DNA of 64,000 bases from an uncultured Lachnospiraceae bacterium (GCA_947624875.1 CANQMA010000003.1:1-64000); one strand, 5' to 3'; shown: positions 40,601 to 49,642, counted from the first letter of the stretch. The notes: generated by a model from the sequence alone, not told the origin. Numbers and translations are program-made.

Positions 40601-41210
40601 TGTCTGGGAAATACTGGAACAGGAATATGCAGACGGATTTCAGACAACGCTCATTACGAAAATTGCATTTATGGAGGTTTTGTCAAAAAAAGAACAACTG
40701 ACAGAGCAGCAGATTACGATTGCAAAAAAACTTCTGGAGGATTTAGCAAAAAATCATATTCTATTTGATTTCTATAAGAAATTTAATCAATGGTTTAAGG
40801 TGCCATATCACATGATTGATAAGACGGTGATCGATTTCCGGACAAATCCACGCCACCATGTGGATATTACCTATCGGATTAAAACAGAAGAAGGCTTTAC
40901 GAAAACGGTAACAGAGGAAATGGGCAGCGTTTATCAGGGAATCTTTTCCAAGGAGATTATTATGTTTTATGGGGAAGAGATTCATTACAGCATTAAAGAG
41001 TACTCGGACGAGTTTCCTGAGGGAAAAATCGTTGATAACTATTCAGTAAAAATCACGGATAAAAATACCTATAATGATGAGACCCGTTTTGGGATGATTA
41101 ACGGAATGATGATATGTAGACAACTAGAGCGCGACGAGGCTGCAAGAGAGATTATGCAGTCATATGAGCTTGACCGTGTTGCAGGTCAAAAGCTGTTTAA
41201 GCTTTTATAG
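37674..41210 (+). CDS. DUF5717-like 1178-aa protein (beta-sandwich N-term, long helical middle, beta C-term)
   Basis: Single continuous ORF with TTG start; N-term GQTVRGEIAITGKSGLPVKGVVYSTDSHVTFPTNQFFG...; no enzyme motif seen. Confidence 0.75.
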   Translation: MKQLIEKLASGNAVYETPDVEISENRIAVELETGQTVRGEIAITGKSGLPVKGVVYSTDSHVTFPTNQFFGIHNKVYYEVHGKNLSEGQICSGTISVITTGGDYAIPFGITIKKTAIQSTKGTISTLQEFVKLVQESYDEALLIFLSKEFQVRFLKNDSFGYTLYHQVMKNGNRHAALEEFLVGMGLKEPVRIQIKEHLQEFTDIEENYADTIEIVKSTWGYMDVDVLVEGDFLYNCKEKISGEEFNGKIAEYQYFMNANKLHGGSNHAKITFLTFHDTVTFDVVIVNQKDSLETYLNEKRNHVDLVKKYLDFRTGVIDSVQWTKAMNQLAEERFAADKNDVTGLLLQAHVSLVQNHNEEASGFLNQISHNLTKNRAHQMEEYCFYLYLRTLYKNNPEYTHDIKEEIKGYFENGHDSWQLLWILFYMDERYEENPSLKYTMIKRLFAQGCHSPVMYYEASDILVKQPELLRVINPFEVQVLNFAGRYHMVKEELAKQTATLLNNQKNFNQTYFQILTRIYEDTKQDDILACICAMIINGEKTDHKYFSWLELGVRHELKLTNLYEYYIYAADTESFAPLQMAAYRYFSYGTDTLAEKKDYFYANLIVNLKEDGQIYPKYREELEKYVTSQILQGKNNRFLQIVYNEVLSKEFVVDDMENRMFQILNTYEIHVPNQNVKAVYVCRKETGQAQMTALDCGVANIQIDTKNPVITFMDYQGRIYAKTDYDLMPLTLNIQLESKNMNDIQVLRMVEEMMENPSGHQGKISELKRAVEMPGISKQFELALKEFIVDYYYKGFDQGDLDIYLLSLDLRELTIPSRNKVMEILIRRNLFEMAYPHIARYGYQGIQKELLEQLCLSLVSKEEFFGNKLLTEMCSVIFRNGCREKSILTYLGKYYEAGSLELYQLFLALQAKEIEDNTLAERLLIQYLFEANTGDEIYNIYREYLKQPTSSVVRRAFYTYVTYNYFIKKVQCPKIVWEILEQEYADGFQTTLITKIAFMEVLSKKEQLTEQQITIAKKLLEDLAKNHILFDFYKKFNQWFKVPYHMIDKTVIDFRTNPRHHVDITYRIKTEEGFTKTVTEEMGSVYQGIFSKEIIMFYGEEIHYSIKEYSDEFPEGKIVDNYSVKITDKNTYNDETRFGMINGMMICRQLERDEAAREIMQSYELDRVAGQKLFKLL

Positions 41211-41219
41211 GAGGATAGA

Positions 41220-42455
41220 GTGGTTAAGGGAATGATTTTAGGAATTGATTTTTCAAGCGATTATACACAGATGGCATATTTAGATGAGAAAGGAAATCCG
41301 CAGTCACTCAGTTTTGGAACCTCAGATAATTTTCTGATTCCGACTGTGGCGTGCTATCACAGTAAACTAAAAGAATGGTATGCAGGCGAGGAGGCAGTCA
41401 ATAAAAAGGCGGAAGAGAACTGTCAGTTTTATGAAAAACTGCCTGAATTGTCTGTAGAAAAATCCAGTGGAGAAAATCTGGAACGGATTCAGTCTTACTT
41501 CTCCCATTTACTGCAGTGGGCGCAGGCAAGAGGTGAGAACCGGAAAATTAAAAATATTGTGATCACCTTAGAGGAAGTGGTTCCTGATTTGTTGGACATC
41601 ATCACAGAAGCGTTGTCAAATCTGGGCTATCCGGCAGAAGACATCAAGGTTATCAGCCACTCTGAAAGTCTTGTTTATTATGTGTTAAACCAAAATAAAG
41701 AGATTTGGATGAATCAGGTATATCATTTCCATATGAATTCTGACCGGTTTTTACTGAGACAGTTGAAAGTGCTTCATGGCAGAGGTCCCTCTATGGCATA
41801 TGTGGATATGGAAGATCTGACAAACATGATTTCCATGAAAACTGTTTTAGAGGATCCGCAGCACGCAGACGAGCTGCTGTACCAATTTTTGGAAGAACGG
41901 TTCCAACATCAGGTAGTTTCAGGAATTTATCTGTCGGGAGACGGATTTTATGCGCAGGATTGGGAAAAATCCATCCGGCTGATGTGTCAGAACCGACGGG
42001 TATTTAAAGGAAATAATCTGATGGTCAAAGGAGCAGTGTACGCTGCAAAAGAATTCTTTTATACCCCTGTTTTAGAAAATTACCTAATTTCCTGTAAAGG
42101 GCGTACCAGAGTCAAAGTGACAATGGAGGTCCAGTACAAGGAACGGGATCATTCCATTGTGCTCTCCAATGTGGGAGATTACTGGTCCCAGGCAAAAGCA
42201 AAGGCAGAATGCATTATGGAAATGCCAACCAAGGCAACGTTTGTAGTAAACGATCTGCTCAATCAGACAAAAGACGCCTTTGAGATCGACCTGACCGGAT
42301 TTCCAAAGAGACCTCCGAAAACAACACGGATTGAGATTAATTTCAGATATCTTTCTGAAGACCAGTTTGAAGTGACAATCCGGGATTTGGGATTTGGAGA
42401 ATTATTTAAAAGTTCAGAAATGGAGGTTCGAAAGGTTTATCAGTTAAAAGCATAG
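41220..42455 (+). CDS. DUF5716-like protein with Hsp70/actin-type nucleotide-binding fold
   Basis: GTG start, 9 nt after the previous stop; MILGIDFSSDYTQMAYLDEKGNPQSLSFGTSDNFLIPTVACYHSKLKEWYAGEEAV parallels the DnaK phosphate-1 region (GIDLGTTNS...PSVVAF...GEPA). No substrate-binding/lid domain. Confidence 0.75.
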   Translation: MVKGMILGIDFSSDYTQMAYLDEKGNPQSLSFGTSDNFLIPTVACYHSKLKEWYAGEEAVNKKAEENCQFYEKLPELSVEKSSGENLERIQSYFSHLLQWAQARGENRKIKNIVITLEEVVPDLLDIITEALSNLGYPAEDIKVISHSESLVYYVLNQNKEIWMNQVYHFHMNSDRFLLRQLKVLHGRGPSMAYVDMEDLTNMISMKTVLEDPQHADELLYQFLEERFQHQVVSGIYLSGDGFYAQDWEKSIRLMCQNRRVFKGNNLMVKGAVYAAKEFFYTPVLENYLISCKGRTRVKVTMEVQYKERDHSIVLSNVGDYWSQAKAKAECIMEMPTKATFVVNDLLNQTKDAFEIDLTGFPKRPPKTTRIEINFRYLSEDQFEVTIRDLGFGELFKSSEMEVRKVYQLKA

Positions 42456-42515
42456 AAAATCCTGATGAAAGATTCCGGGACAGAAGATGTTATATCTGAT
42501 AAATGAAAAAGAGTT

Positions 42516-43295
42516 ATGAATAAATTGATGCTTTGTACAATCCATACAGAAAAACCATATTATATTAAAGAAGTCAATAAAAATATTTATTCGATTGAGG
42601 AACTGGCGTATTACTTATACAATTATTTATATTTGGTAGACCAGTCATTTTTCAGCGACAGTCTGCTCGATTATATTGAAAATGAATTGAATCAGCAGAC
42701 CATTGCGGCAGGAATTCGGCAGATTGTTGAAAATCAGGGCGGTCTGGGAGAAAAAATATCGTTTGTCATCAAGAATTCCGGATATTATTCCGAGCGTGAA
42801 GCGGAGAAGATTGAAAATCATCTGATTATGCTCAGTTCCAAAACTTCTGCGGAACGGGTGAAGGCAAAAGCGGATATGTTAATGGATAATGGAAAATATA
42901 ATATGGCAATCAATTATTACAACAGTATATTAAAAAAATCCGTCAATAACGAACTGCCGGAACGGTTTTACGGGGATGTCTATAACAATCTGGGCGTAGC
43001 GTATACCAGACTGTTTGCATACGAGGAGGCGGCTGCCGCTTTTCGTTGCGCATACCGGTTGAACACGTCCACGGAATCGCTGGAATCCCTCTTACTCTGC
43101 TCGATTCTTACAGGAGACGAGGAACGTCTTAAAGTCGACCAGAAAAAGTATGGAGTATCGGATACCGTGATTAACCGGATCCGCTCCGAGGTGATTAAGC
43201 AGCGGGTTCATATCCAGTCGGAATGGAACGAAGAAAAAGAAGCAGAATATATCAAAAAGTGCAAAAAAGAGTATGTTGTTGAAATCAACAGCTGA
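42516..43295 (+). CDS. TPR-like protein
   Basis: MNKLMLCTIHTEKPYYIKEVNKNIYSIEELAYYLYNYLYLVDQSFF...; NMAINYYNSILKK... FYGDVYNNLGVAYTRLFAYEEAAAAFRCAYRLN. Confidence 0.7.
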   Translation: MNKLMLCTIHTEKPYYIKEVNKNIYSIEELAYYLYNYLYLVDQSFFSDSLLDYIENELNQQTIAAGIRQIVENQGGLGEKISFVIKNSGYYSEREAEKIENHLIMLSSKTSAERVKAKADMLMDNGKYNMAINYYNSILKKSVNNELPERFYGDVYNNLGVAYTRLFAYEEAAAAFRCAYRLNTSTESLESLLLCSILTGDEERLKVDQKKYGVSDTVINRIRSEVIKQRVHIQSEWNEEKEAEYIKKCKKEYVVEINS

Positions 43296-43352
43296 TGATT
43301 TTTGTGGAAAGAAATCACTGTGATTTCGGACAGGATGAATCGATTTTCTGTG

Positions 43353-43381
43353 TTGACAAACGGCAGGGAAATCATTAAGAT
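43353..43381 (+). promoter_or_regulatory. Promoter for T-box/valS transcript
   Basis: TTGACA (43353-43358), 17-nt spacer, TAAGAT (43376-43381). Confidence 0.7.
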
Positions 43382-43387
43382 AGAATC

Positions 43388-43650
43388 AAATGAGAAATAC
43401 TGGGAAAAAGAGGAGTAACAGCAAACCTTTTTCAGAGAGCAGAGGATGGTGGAAACTTTGCAAAGTAGTGGCTGTGAAGGTAGCTTTGGAGTAGAAACGG
43501 TGAAAGATATTGGTAGTCGTTTCCGGTTCGTCCCCGTTACAGGATAAGATGAGTGATAAAAAAGGTGGTACCGCGAGCAAATCGCCCTTTTTGAAACGGT
43601 ACCAGCATAAAAAGTCATGCCGATACCAGAGGTGTGGCTTTTTTATTGTG
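43388..43650 (+). promoter_or_regulatory. T-box leader of valS
   Basis: Stem I elements (GAGGAGTAACAGC, CAGAGAG, GGATGGTGGAAAC), T-box AAGGTGGTACCGCGAGC at about 43562-43578, terminator AAAAAGTCATGCC...GGTGTGGCTTTTTT. Confidence 0.92.
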
Positions 43651-43690
43651 AAAAAGCCGTGTCAGATTCACTGAAAAAAGGAGTAGCAAA

Positions 43691-46333
43691 ATGAAAAAGG
43701 AAATTGCAAAAAATTACAGTCCGGCGGAAATTGAAGACCGGTTGTATCAGAAATGGACGGAAAAGAAATATTTTCATGCAGAGGTAAACAGGGACAAAAA
43801 ACCGTTTACCATTGTCATGCCGCCGCCGAATATTACAGGACAGCTTCATATGGGACATGCGCTTGACAACACCATGCAGGATATTCTGATCCGTTTTAAG
43901 AGAATGCAGGGATATGAGGCGCTCTGGGTGCCGGGCACCGACCACGCTTCCATTGCCACTGAGGCAAAAATTGTGGAAAAAATGCGCGAGGAGGGAATTT
44001 CAAAAGAAGACATCGGCAGAGATGGATTTTTAGAGCGCGCGTGGGATTGGAAAAAGCAGTACGGCGGACGGATTGTTTCACAGTTGAAAAAAATCGGTTC
44101 CTCCTGCGACTGGGACAGGGAACGGTTTACGATGGACGAGGGCTGCTCGAAAGCGGTGCAGGAAGTATTTGTCAACCTTTACAATAAGAAAGCAATCTAT
44201 CGGGGAGAGCGGATTATCAACTGGTGTCCGCACTGCCTGACCTCGATTTCTGACGCAGAGGTAGAATATGAGGAGCAGCCGGGAAAATTCTGGCACTTGA
44301 GGTACAAATTGAGCGACGGCAGCGGATACGTCAATCTGGCGACAACACGTCCGGAAACGTTATTAGGAGATACAGCGATTGCAGTTAATCCGGCGGACGA
44401 CAGATACAAAGACATTGTCGGAAAGACCGTCATTCTTCCGATTGTCCACAGGGAAATTCCGGTTGTGGCGGACGATTATGTCGGCATTGATTTTGGAACC
44501 GGCGTTGTGAAAATTACGCCGGCGCATGACCCGAACGATTTTGAGGTCGGACTGCGCCATAATCTTCCAATCATCAATGTGATGACCGATGATGCAAAAA
44601 TTACGGAGGACTATCCAAAGTATGCAGGGATGGACCGCTATGAAGCGAGAAAAGCAATTCTCAGGGATTTAGAGGCAGAGGGCGCCTTGGTGAAAACAGA
44701 AGACCATACGCACAATGTAGGAACCTGTTACCGGTGTCATACGACGATTGAGCCGCGCGTTTCCAAACAGTGGTTTGTCAAAATGGAAGAACTCGCAAAA
44801 CCTGCGATTGAGGCGGTAAAAAAAGGAGACACCCGATTTGTTCCTGCGCATTTTGACAAGACTTATTTTCATTGGCTTGAAAATATTAAGGATTGGTGCA
44901 TTTCCAGACAGCTCTGGTGGGGACACAGGATTCCTGCATTTTATTGCGATGAATGCGGCGAAACTGTGGTGACAAAGGAGGAAAGTGCAGTTTGTCCAAA
45001 ATGTGGAAAGCAGATGCGGCAGGATCCGGATACGCTTGACACATGGTTTTCTTCCGCACTCTGGCCGTTCAGCGTACTTGGCTGGCCGCAAAAGACGGAG
45101 GAGATGGATTATTTCTATCCGACCAATGTTTTAGTGACCGGTTACGATATTATTTTATTCTGGGTTATTCGAATGATGTTTTCCGGGCTGGAGCATGTGG
45201 GAAAGGTTCCGTTTGAGACTGTTCTGATTCATGGACTGGTACGCGATTCCCAGGGAAGGAAAATGAGTAAATCTCTTGGAAACGGCATTGACCCGCTCGA
45301 GATTATTGAGCAGTATGGAGCTGACGCGCTCAGATTTACATTGATTACCGGAAACGCTCCGGGCAATGATATGCGGTTTTATATGGAGCGTGTGGAAGCG
45401 TCGAGAAATTTTGCAAATAAAGTATGGAATGCATCCCGATTTATCATGATGAATCTGCCGGAGGAAAACATTGATTTGAACACACAGCCGGAAAATCTGA
45501 CCGATGCGGACCGCTGGATTTTATCAAAATCAAACAAACTGGTACAAAATGTGACAGAAAATCTGGAAAAATACGAACTTGGAATCGCAGCAGACAAAAT
45601 TTATGAGTTTATTTGGGAAGAATTTTGCGATTGGTATATTGAAATGGTGAAGCCAAGATTGTACAATGATAGTGACGATACGAAATGGGCAGCCCTGTGG
45701 ACTTTAAAGAAAGTTCTGATTGACAGTCTGAAACTCCTGCATCCGTACATGCCGTTTATCACTGAAGAAATCTTCTGTAACATTCAGGAGGAAGAGGAAT
45801 CCATAATGGTTTCAAACTGGCCGGAATTTGAACAGCAGTATGATTTTGTGACCGAGGAACACGCTGTGGAGACGATTAAGGAGGCGGTGCGTGCAATCAG
45901 AAACAGGCGTTCCGAGATGCAGGTGGCGCCATCAAAGAAAGCGAAAGTGTTTGTCGTTTCCGGTGAAAAAGAGGTGCGGGACATTTTCGATAACGGAAAA
46001 ATCTTTTTCGCATCTCTGGCCTATGCGAGTGACGTCATCATTCAGTCAGATAATACGGGAATTGAGGAAAATGCGGTTTCCATTGTACTTCCACAGGCGG
46101 TAATTTATGTGCCGTTTGAAGAACTTGTTGACGTAGAAAAAGAAATTGAACGGCTGGAAAAGGAAGTAAAAAGACTGACCGGAGAACTTTCCCGTGTCAA
46201 TGGAATGCTTGGAAATCCAAACTTTGTACAGAAGGCGCCGGAAAAGAAAATTAATGAGGAACGGGAAAAGCAGGTGAAGTATACGCAGATGATGGAACAG
46301 GTAACTTCCCAGCTCGCACAGTTCAGAAAATAG
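43691..46333 (+). CDS. valS: Valyl-tRNA synthetase
   Basis: PPPNITGQLHMGHALDNTMQD (HIGH-type), GRKMSKSLGNGIDP (KMSKS), WCPHCLTSISDAEVEY. Confidence 0.98.
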   Translation: MKKEIAKNYSPAEIEDRLYQKWTEKKYFHAEVNRDKKPFTIVMPPPNITGQLHMGHALDNTMQDILIRFKRMQGYEALWVPGTDHASIATEAKIVEKMREEGISKEDIGRDGFLERAWDWKKQYGGRIVSQLKKIGSSCDWDRERFTMDEGCSKAVQEVFVNLYNKKAIYRGERIINWCPHCLTSISDAEVEYEEQPGKFWHLRYKLSDGSGYVNLATTRPETLLGDTAIAVNPADDRYKDIVGKTVILPIVHREIPVVADDYVGIDFGTGVVKITPAHDPNDFEVGLRHNLPIINVMTDDAKITEDYPKYAGMDRYEARKAILRDLEAEGALVKTEDHTHNVGTCYRCHTTIEPRVSKQWFVKMEELAKPAIEAVKKGDTRFVPAHFDKTYFHWLENIKDWCISRQLWWGHRIPAFYCDECGETVVTKEESAVCPKCGKQMRQDPDTLDTWFSSALWPFSVLGWPQKTEEMDYFYPTNVLVTGYDIILFWVIRMMFSGLEHVGKVPFETVLIHGLVRDSQGRKMSKSLGNGIDPLEIIEQYGADALRFTLITGNAPGNDMRFYMERVEASRNFANKVWNASRFIMMNLPEENIDLNTQPENLTDADRWILSKSNKLVQNVTENLEKYELGIAADKIYEFIWEEFCDWYIEMVKPRLYNDSDDTKWAALWTLKKVLIDSLKLLHPYMPFITEEIFCNIQEEEESIMVSNWPEFEQQYDFVTEEHAVETIKEAVRAIRNRRSEMQVAPSKKAKVFVVSGEKEVRDIFDNGKIFFASLAYASDVIIQSDNTGIEENAVSIVLPQAVIYVPFEELVDVEKEIERLEKEVKRLTGELSRVNGMLGNPNFVQKAPEKKINEEREKQVKYTQMMEQVTSQLAQFRK

Positions 46334-46398
46334 ACGGAATCCGTTTGAAACCGGTGGATGTCTGGGAAAGAATAGTGAAATTTAATCCAAAGGAGATT

Positions 46399-46548
46399 AT
46401 GATGATTAATTTTGAAGAAGAAATTAAAAAATTTCATCCGAGTCTGGAAATTGAGGAAGCTGAGGACGCAATTTACAACAATAATATCTCTGATATCACA
46501 GATATTATGATTGACATGGTAAATGGTCTCAAAGGTGAAAATAAGTAA
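46399..46548 (+). CDS. Small acidic hypothetical protein (about 49 aa)
   Basis: MMINFEEEIKKFHPSLEIEEAEDAIYNNNISDITDIMIDMVNGLKGENK; RBS AAAGGAG. Confidence 0.6.
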   Translation: MMINFEEEIKKFHPSLEIEEAEDAIYNNNISDITDIMIDMVNGLKGENK

Positions 46549-46564
46549 AGGAAAGGCTGAAACG

Positions 46565-47977
46565 ATGATATGCTATAACTGTGGCAGCGTTCTGACCAAC
46601 AGTGACTATTGCAGCCATTGTGGAATGAACGTGAGTGTTTATAAAAGAATTGTAAAGTTGTCAAACACTTACTATAATGCCGGACTGACAAAAGCGAGAA
46701 ACCGGGATTTGTCCGGCGCTGCAGATACACTGCGGCGCAGCGTTAAGTTAAATAAAAGGAATATTGACGCCAGAAATCTGCTGGGTCTGGTCTACTTTGA
46801 GATGGGTGAAACGGTGCAGGCGTTTTCCGAGTGGGTCATGAGCACCAATATCCAGCCGGATAATAATCCTGCAGACCGGTATCTCACTGCAATCCAGCAG
46901 GAAAAAAGTAAAGTGGATGAACTGAACAGAACGATCAAAAAATTTAATGTGGCTTTAAATTATGCAAAGCATGATACGGATGATATGGCAATTATCCAGC
47001 TGAAAAAGGTACTGAATCAGAATCCGAAGCTGGTCAAGGCATCTCAGTTATTATGTCTGCTTTATATGAAGCAGGGGCAGTATGAGCGTGCAAAGAGGAC
47101 AATTAAAAAATCCCTGAAAGTGGATAAATGCAATCCGTTGAGTATCCGCTATCTGCGTGAAATCAATGAATACGTGGAAAATGAGCGGAAAAATGATCCG
47201 GAAACCGGTATTGAGCGACGGAGAAATCTGCGTGGAGTTCTGGTAGACAGGGAATATCTGAGCGGGAATGACGTCATAACTCCAAACAATAATTTTAAGG
47301 AAGCAGTGGCTGGAGCGCAGGGGATTCTTCATGTGATTATCGGTCTGTTAATCGGAGCGGCGCTGGTGTACTTTATTGTAATGCCGGCCCGGACCTCCAA
47401 AGTGACAGAGGAAAAAAATGAGCAGGCAGTGGAGTATAAGCGGGAGATTGCAATCAAAGATTCTACTTATGACTCTCTCGAGTCCGAATATAATGCGCTG
47501 AAAACGGATTATGATAAACTGACCGACGAAAAAGGGGATGCGGACCAGCATGAGAAAACAGTCAGTGACAATTACAAATATCTGCTTTCTGCGATTCAGT
47601 ATTATCTGAATGGCAATGATGACAAGAGCGCTGAACAACTAGAGAAGATCAATACATCAGACGGTATGGATATGGACAATTTCAAGGCGGTCTATGATAA
47701 ATTGACCAATGAACTGTCCTCCAAAATGTCACAGAACGCTTATGATGCCGGATTTGAGGCATATGGAGATAAGGACTACGAAACAGCGATTCGTCAGTTT
47801 AAAAAGTGTCTCGAAATCGATAAGGATAATGATGATGCGATTTACTACATGGCGTGGGCGTACAAGAATATGGATGACAGCAAGAATGCAAAAAAATATT
47901 TTAAGAAGATTGCAGATGATTTTCCGGATTCCGAACATGCGGACGTGGCGAGAACACAGGCGAATGATGAGGAATAA
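46565..47977 (+). CDS. Zinc-ribbon + TPR membrane protein
   Basis: MICYNCGSVLTNSDYCSHCGMNV zinc ribbon, TPR repeats, one TM (ILHVIIGLLIGAALVYFIVM), coiled coil, C-term TPR (AYKNMDDSKNAKKYFKKIADDFPDSEHA). Confidence 0.8.
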   Translation: MICYNCGSVLTNSDYCSHCGMNVSVYKRIVKLSNTYYNAGLTKARNRDLSGAADTLRRSVKLNKRNIDARNLLGLVYFEMGETVQAFSEWVMSTNIQPDNNPADRYLTAIQQEKSKVDELNRTIKKFNVALNYAKHDTDDMAIIQLKKVLNQNPKLVKASQLLCLLYMKQGQYERAKRTIKKSLKVDKCNPLSIRYLREINEYVENERKNDPETGIERRRNLRGVLVDREYLSGNDVITPNNNFKEAVAGAQGILHVIIGLLIGAALVYFIVMPARTSKVTEEKNEQAVEYKREIAIKDSTYDSLESEYNALKTDYDKLTDEKGDADQHEKTVSDNYKYLLSAIQYYLNGNDDKSAEQLEKINTSDGMDMDNFKAVYDKLTNELSSKMSQNAYDAGFEAYGDKDYETAIRQFKKCLEIDKDNDDAIYYMAWAYKNMDDSKNAKKYFKKIADDFPDSEHADVARTQANDEE

Positions 47978-48016
47978 ACGGACGCTGTTATTGGTTTCAT
48001 AAAAATGAATTTTACG

Positions 48017-48050
48017 AAAGAGAAGAATCAAAAGGGTTCTTCTCTTTTTT
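48017..48050 (+). terminator. Terminator-like hairpin immediately upstream of spoIIAA
   Basis: AAAGAGAAGAA-TCAAAAGGG-TTCTTCTCTTT then TTT. Confidence 0.65.
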
Positions 48051-48069
48051 GTTGGAAAGGGGGATTTTG

Positions 48070-48414
48070 ATGGAAGTATTATATAAAGTTCAGGGGGATG
48101 ATCTGACAATTATTCTCCCTCAGGAATTTGATCATCACAGTGCCAAAATTGTTACGGAACAATCCGACTGGTACATCATTACAGAGCAGATCAAAAATAT
48201 TATTTTTGATTTTCACCGGACAACCTTTATGGACAGTTCCGGGGTGGGAGCGATTATGGGACGTTACAAGATGATTAAGGGAAGCGGAGGCATGGTAACA
48301 GCAGTTCATGTCAATCAGTCAATCGACAGGATTCTAACGATTTCCGGTTTGTATAAACTGATGGGACAGATAGAAAAAACAGGTGGTCAAGCCGATAGGA
48401 GGAGTTATGAATAA
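48070..48414 (+). CDS. spoIIAA: Anti-sigma F factor antagonist
   Basis: STAS protein; IIFDFHRTTFMDSSGVGAIMGRYKMIKGSGG with phosphoacceptor Ser. Confidence 0.93.
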   Translation: MEVLYKVQGDDLTIILPQEFDHHSAKIVTEQSDWYIITEQIKNIIFDFHRTTFMDSSGVGAIMGRYKMIKGSGGMVTAVHVNQSIDRILTISGLYKLMGQIEKTGGQADRRSYE

Positions 48415-48892
48415 TAAAATTTTTGAGAATAATATCCTATTAGAAATGGATGCAGTATCTGAGAATGAGTCTTTGGCAAGAATTGCGGTCGCAGGATTTT
48501 TAACGGTTATCAATCCGACCGTGGAAGAATTGGATGAAATCAAAACCGCTGTGTCGGAGGCCGTCACCAATTCCATTATTCACGGATATGAAGAAGGGCC
48601 GGGAAAAGTAATTCTGCGCGGAAGGCTGTTAAATAAAATATTCTTCCATGGAACTGAAAAATACGATATGGATACGATCCTGACGCTCGAAATCGAGGAT
48701 TATGGGAAGGGCATTGAAAATATTGAACAGGCAAAAGAACCGCTCTTTACGACGAAACCGGAACTGGAACGCGCAGGAATGGGTTTCATGTTTATGGAAA
48801 TGTTTATGGATTTTCTGGATGTGAAATCGGAACCGGGGAAAGGAACAAAAGTGACGATGAAAAAAATTATAAAAAAAGTGGTGCACCAATAA
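48407..48892 (+). CDS. spoIIAB: Anti-sigma F factor (serine kinase)
   Basis: LDEIKTAVSEAVTNSIIHGYE (N-box), EDYGKGIENIEQAKEPLFTTKPELERAGMGFMFMEMFMD. Confidence 0.95.
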   Translation: MNNKIFENNILLEMDAVSENESLARIAVAGFLTVINPTVEELDEIKTAVSEAVTNSIIHGYEEGPGKVILRGRLLNKIFFHGTEKYDMDTILTLEIEDYGKGIENIEQAKEPLFTTKPELERAGMGFMFMEMFMDFLDVKSEPGKGTKVTMKKIIKKVVHQ

Positions 48893-48931
48893 GAAAAAGG
48901 GGGTTGAGGAATTTAATTTCAAACGTTTTGT

Positions 48932-49642
48932 ATGGATAATATTGAATTAATCAAAAAAGCGCATGCGGGAGATAAATTATCCAGAGAAAAACTCATAGAG
49001 ATGAATACCGGACTGATTTGGAGTATTGTCAAACGATTTATGAATCGGGGGTATGACCGGGAAGACTTATTTCAGATCGGCTGTATCGGAATGCTCAAAG
49101 CAATCAATCAATTTGATCTGCACTATAAGGTGGCATTCTCCACCTATGCCGTACCGCTGATTATGGGGGAAATCAGGCGTTTTCTGCGCGACGACGGGCT
49201 GATTAAGGTCAGCAGACAAATCAAAGAAAATCAAACAAAAATCACGGCATTTAGGCAGGATTACTTAAAACGTACAGGAAAAGATGCAACCCTAAAAGAA
49301 ATCGAAGAAAACTGCAGGATTCCGGCGGAGGAAATCTTATATGCCATGGAGGCGGCAGACAGCGTCCTTTCCGTAGACAATCAGGACAGTGGGAATAGCC
49401 CTCTTTTGGAACGGCTTTCTGCAGAAAATGATTTTGAACAGGAGGTCGTCAATAAAATATTAATGCAGCAGGCCATAAAGCAGTTACTGCCTGAGGAAAA
49501 AGCATTGATTCAGTTTAGATATTATGAAAATAAGACGCAGTCAGAGACAGGAAATCTTTTGAATATGTCACAGGTTCAGGTTTCGCGGATGGAAAAAAAG
49601 TGTTTTGAAAAAATAAAAAGATTTCTTTCAGAATCGGAATAA
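48932..49642 (+). CDS. sigF: RNA polymerase sporulation sigma factor SigF
   Basis: DREDLFQIGCIGMLKAINQFDLHYKVAFSTYAVPLIMGEIRRFLRDDGLIKVSRQIKE; follows spoIIAB. Confidence 0.94.
   Translation: MDNIELIKKAHAGDKLSREKLIEMNTGLIWSIVKRFMNRGYDREDLFQIGCIGMLKAINQFDLHYKVAFSTYAVPLIMGEIRRFLRDDGLIKVSRQIKENQTKITAFRQDYLKRTGKDATLKEIEENCRIPAEEILYAMEAADSVLSVDNQDSGNSPLLERLSAENDFEQEVVNKILMQQAIKQLLPEEKALIQFRYYENKTQSETGNLLNMSQVQVSRMEKKCFEKIKRFLSESE

Noticed and set aside
47968-48012. Sigma-H promoter for spoIIAA (AGGAATA ... AATGAATTT)
   Set aside because: The -10-like element is good but the spacer is about 27 nt, far longer than expected.
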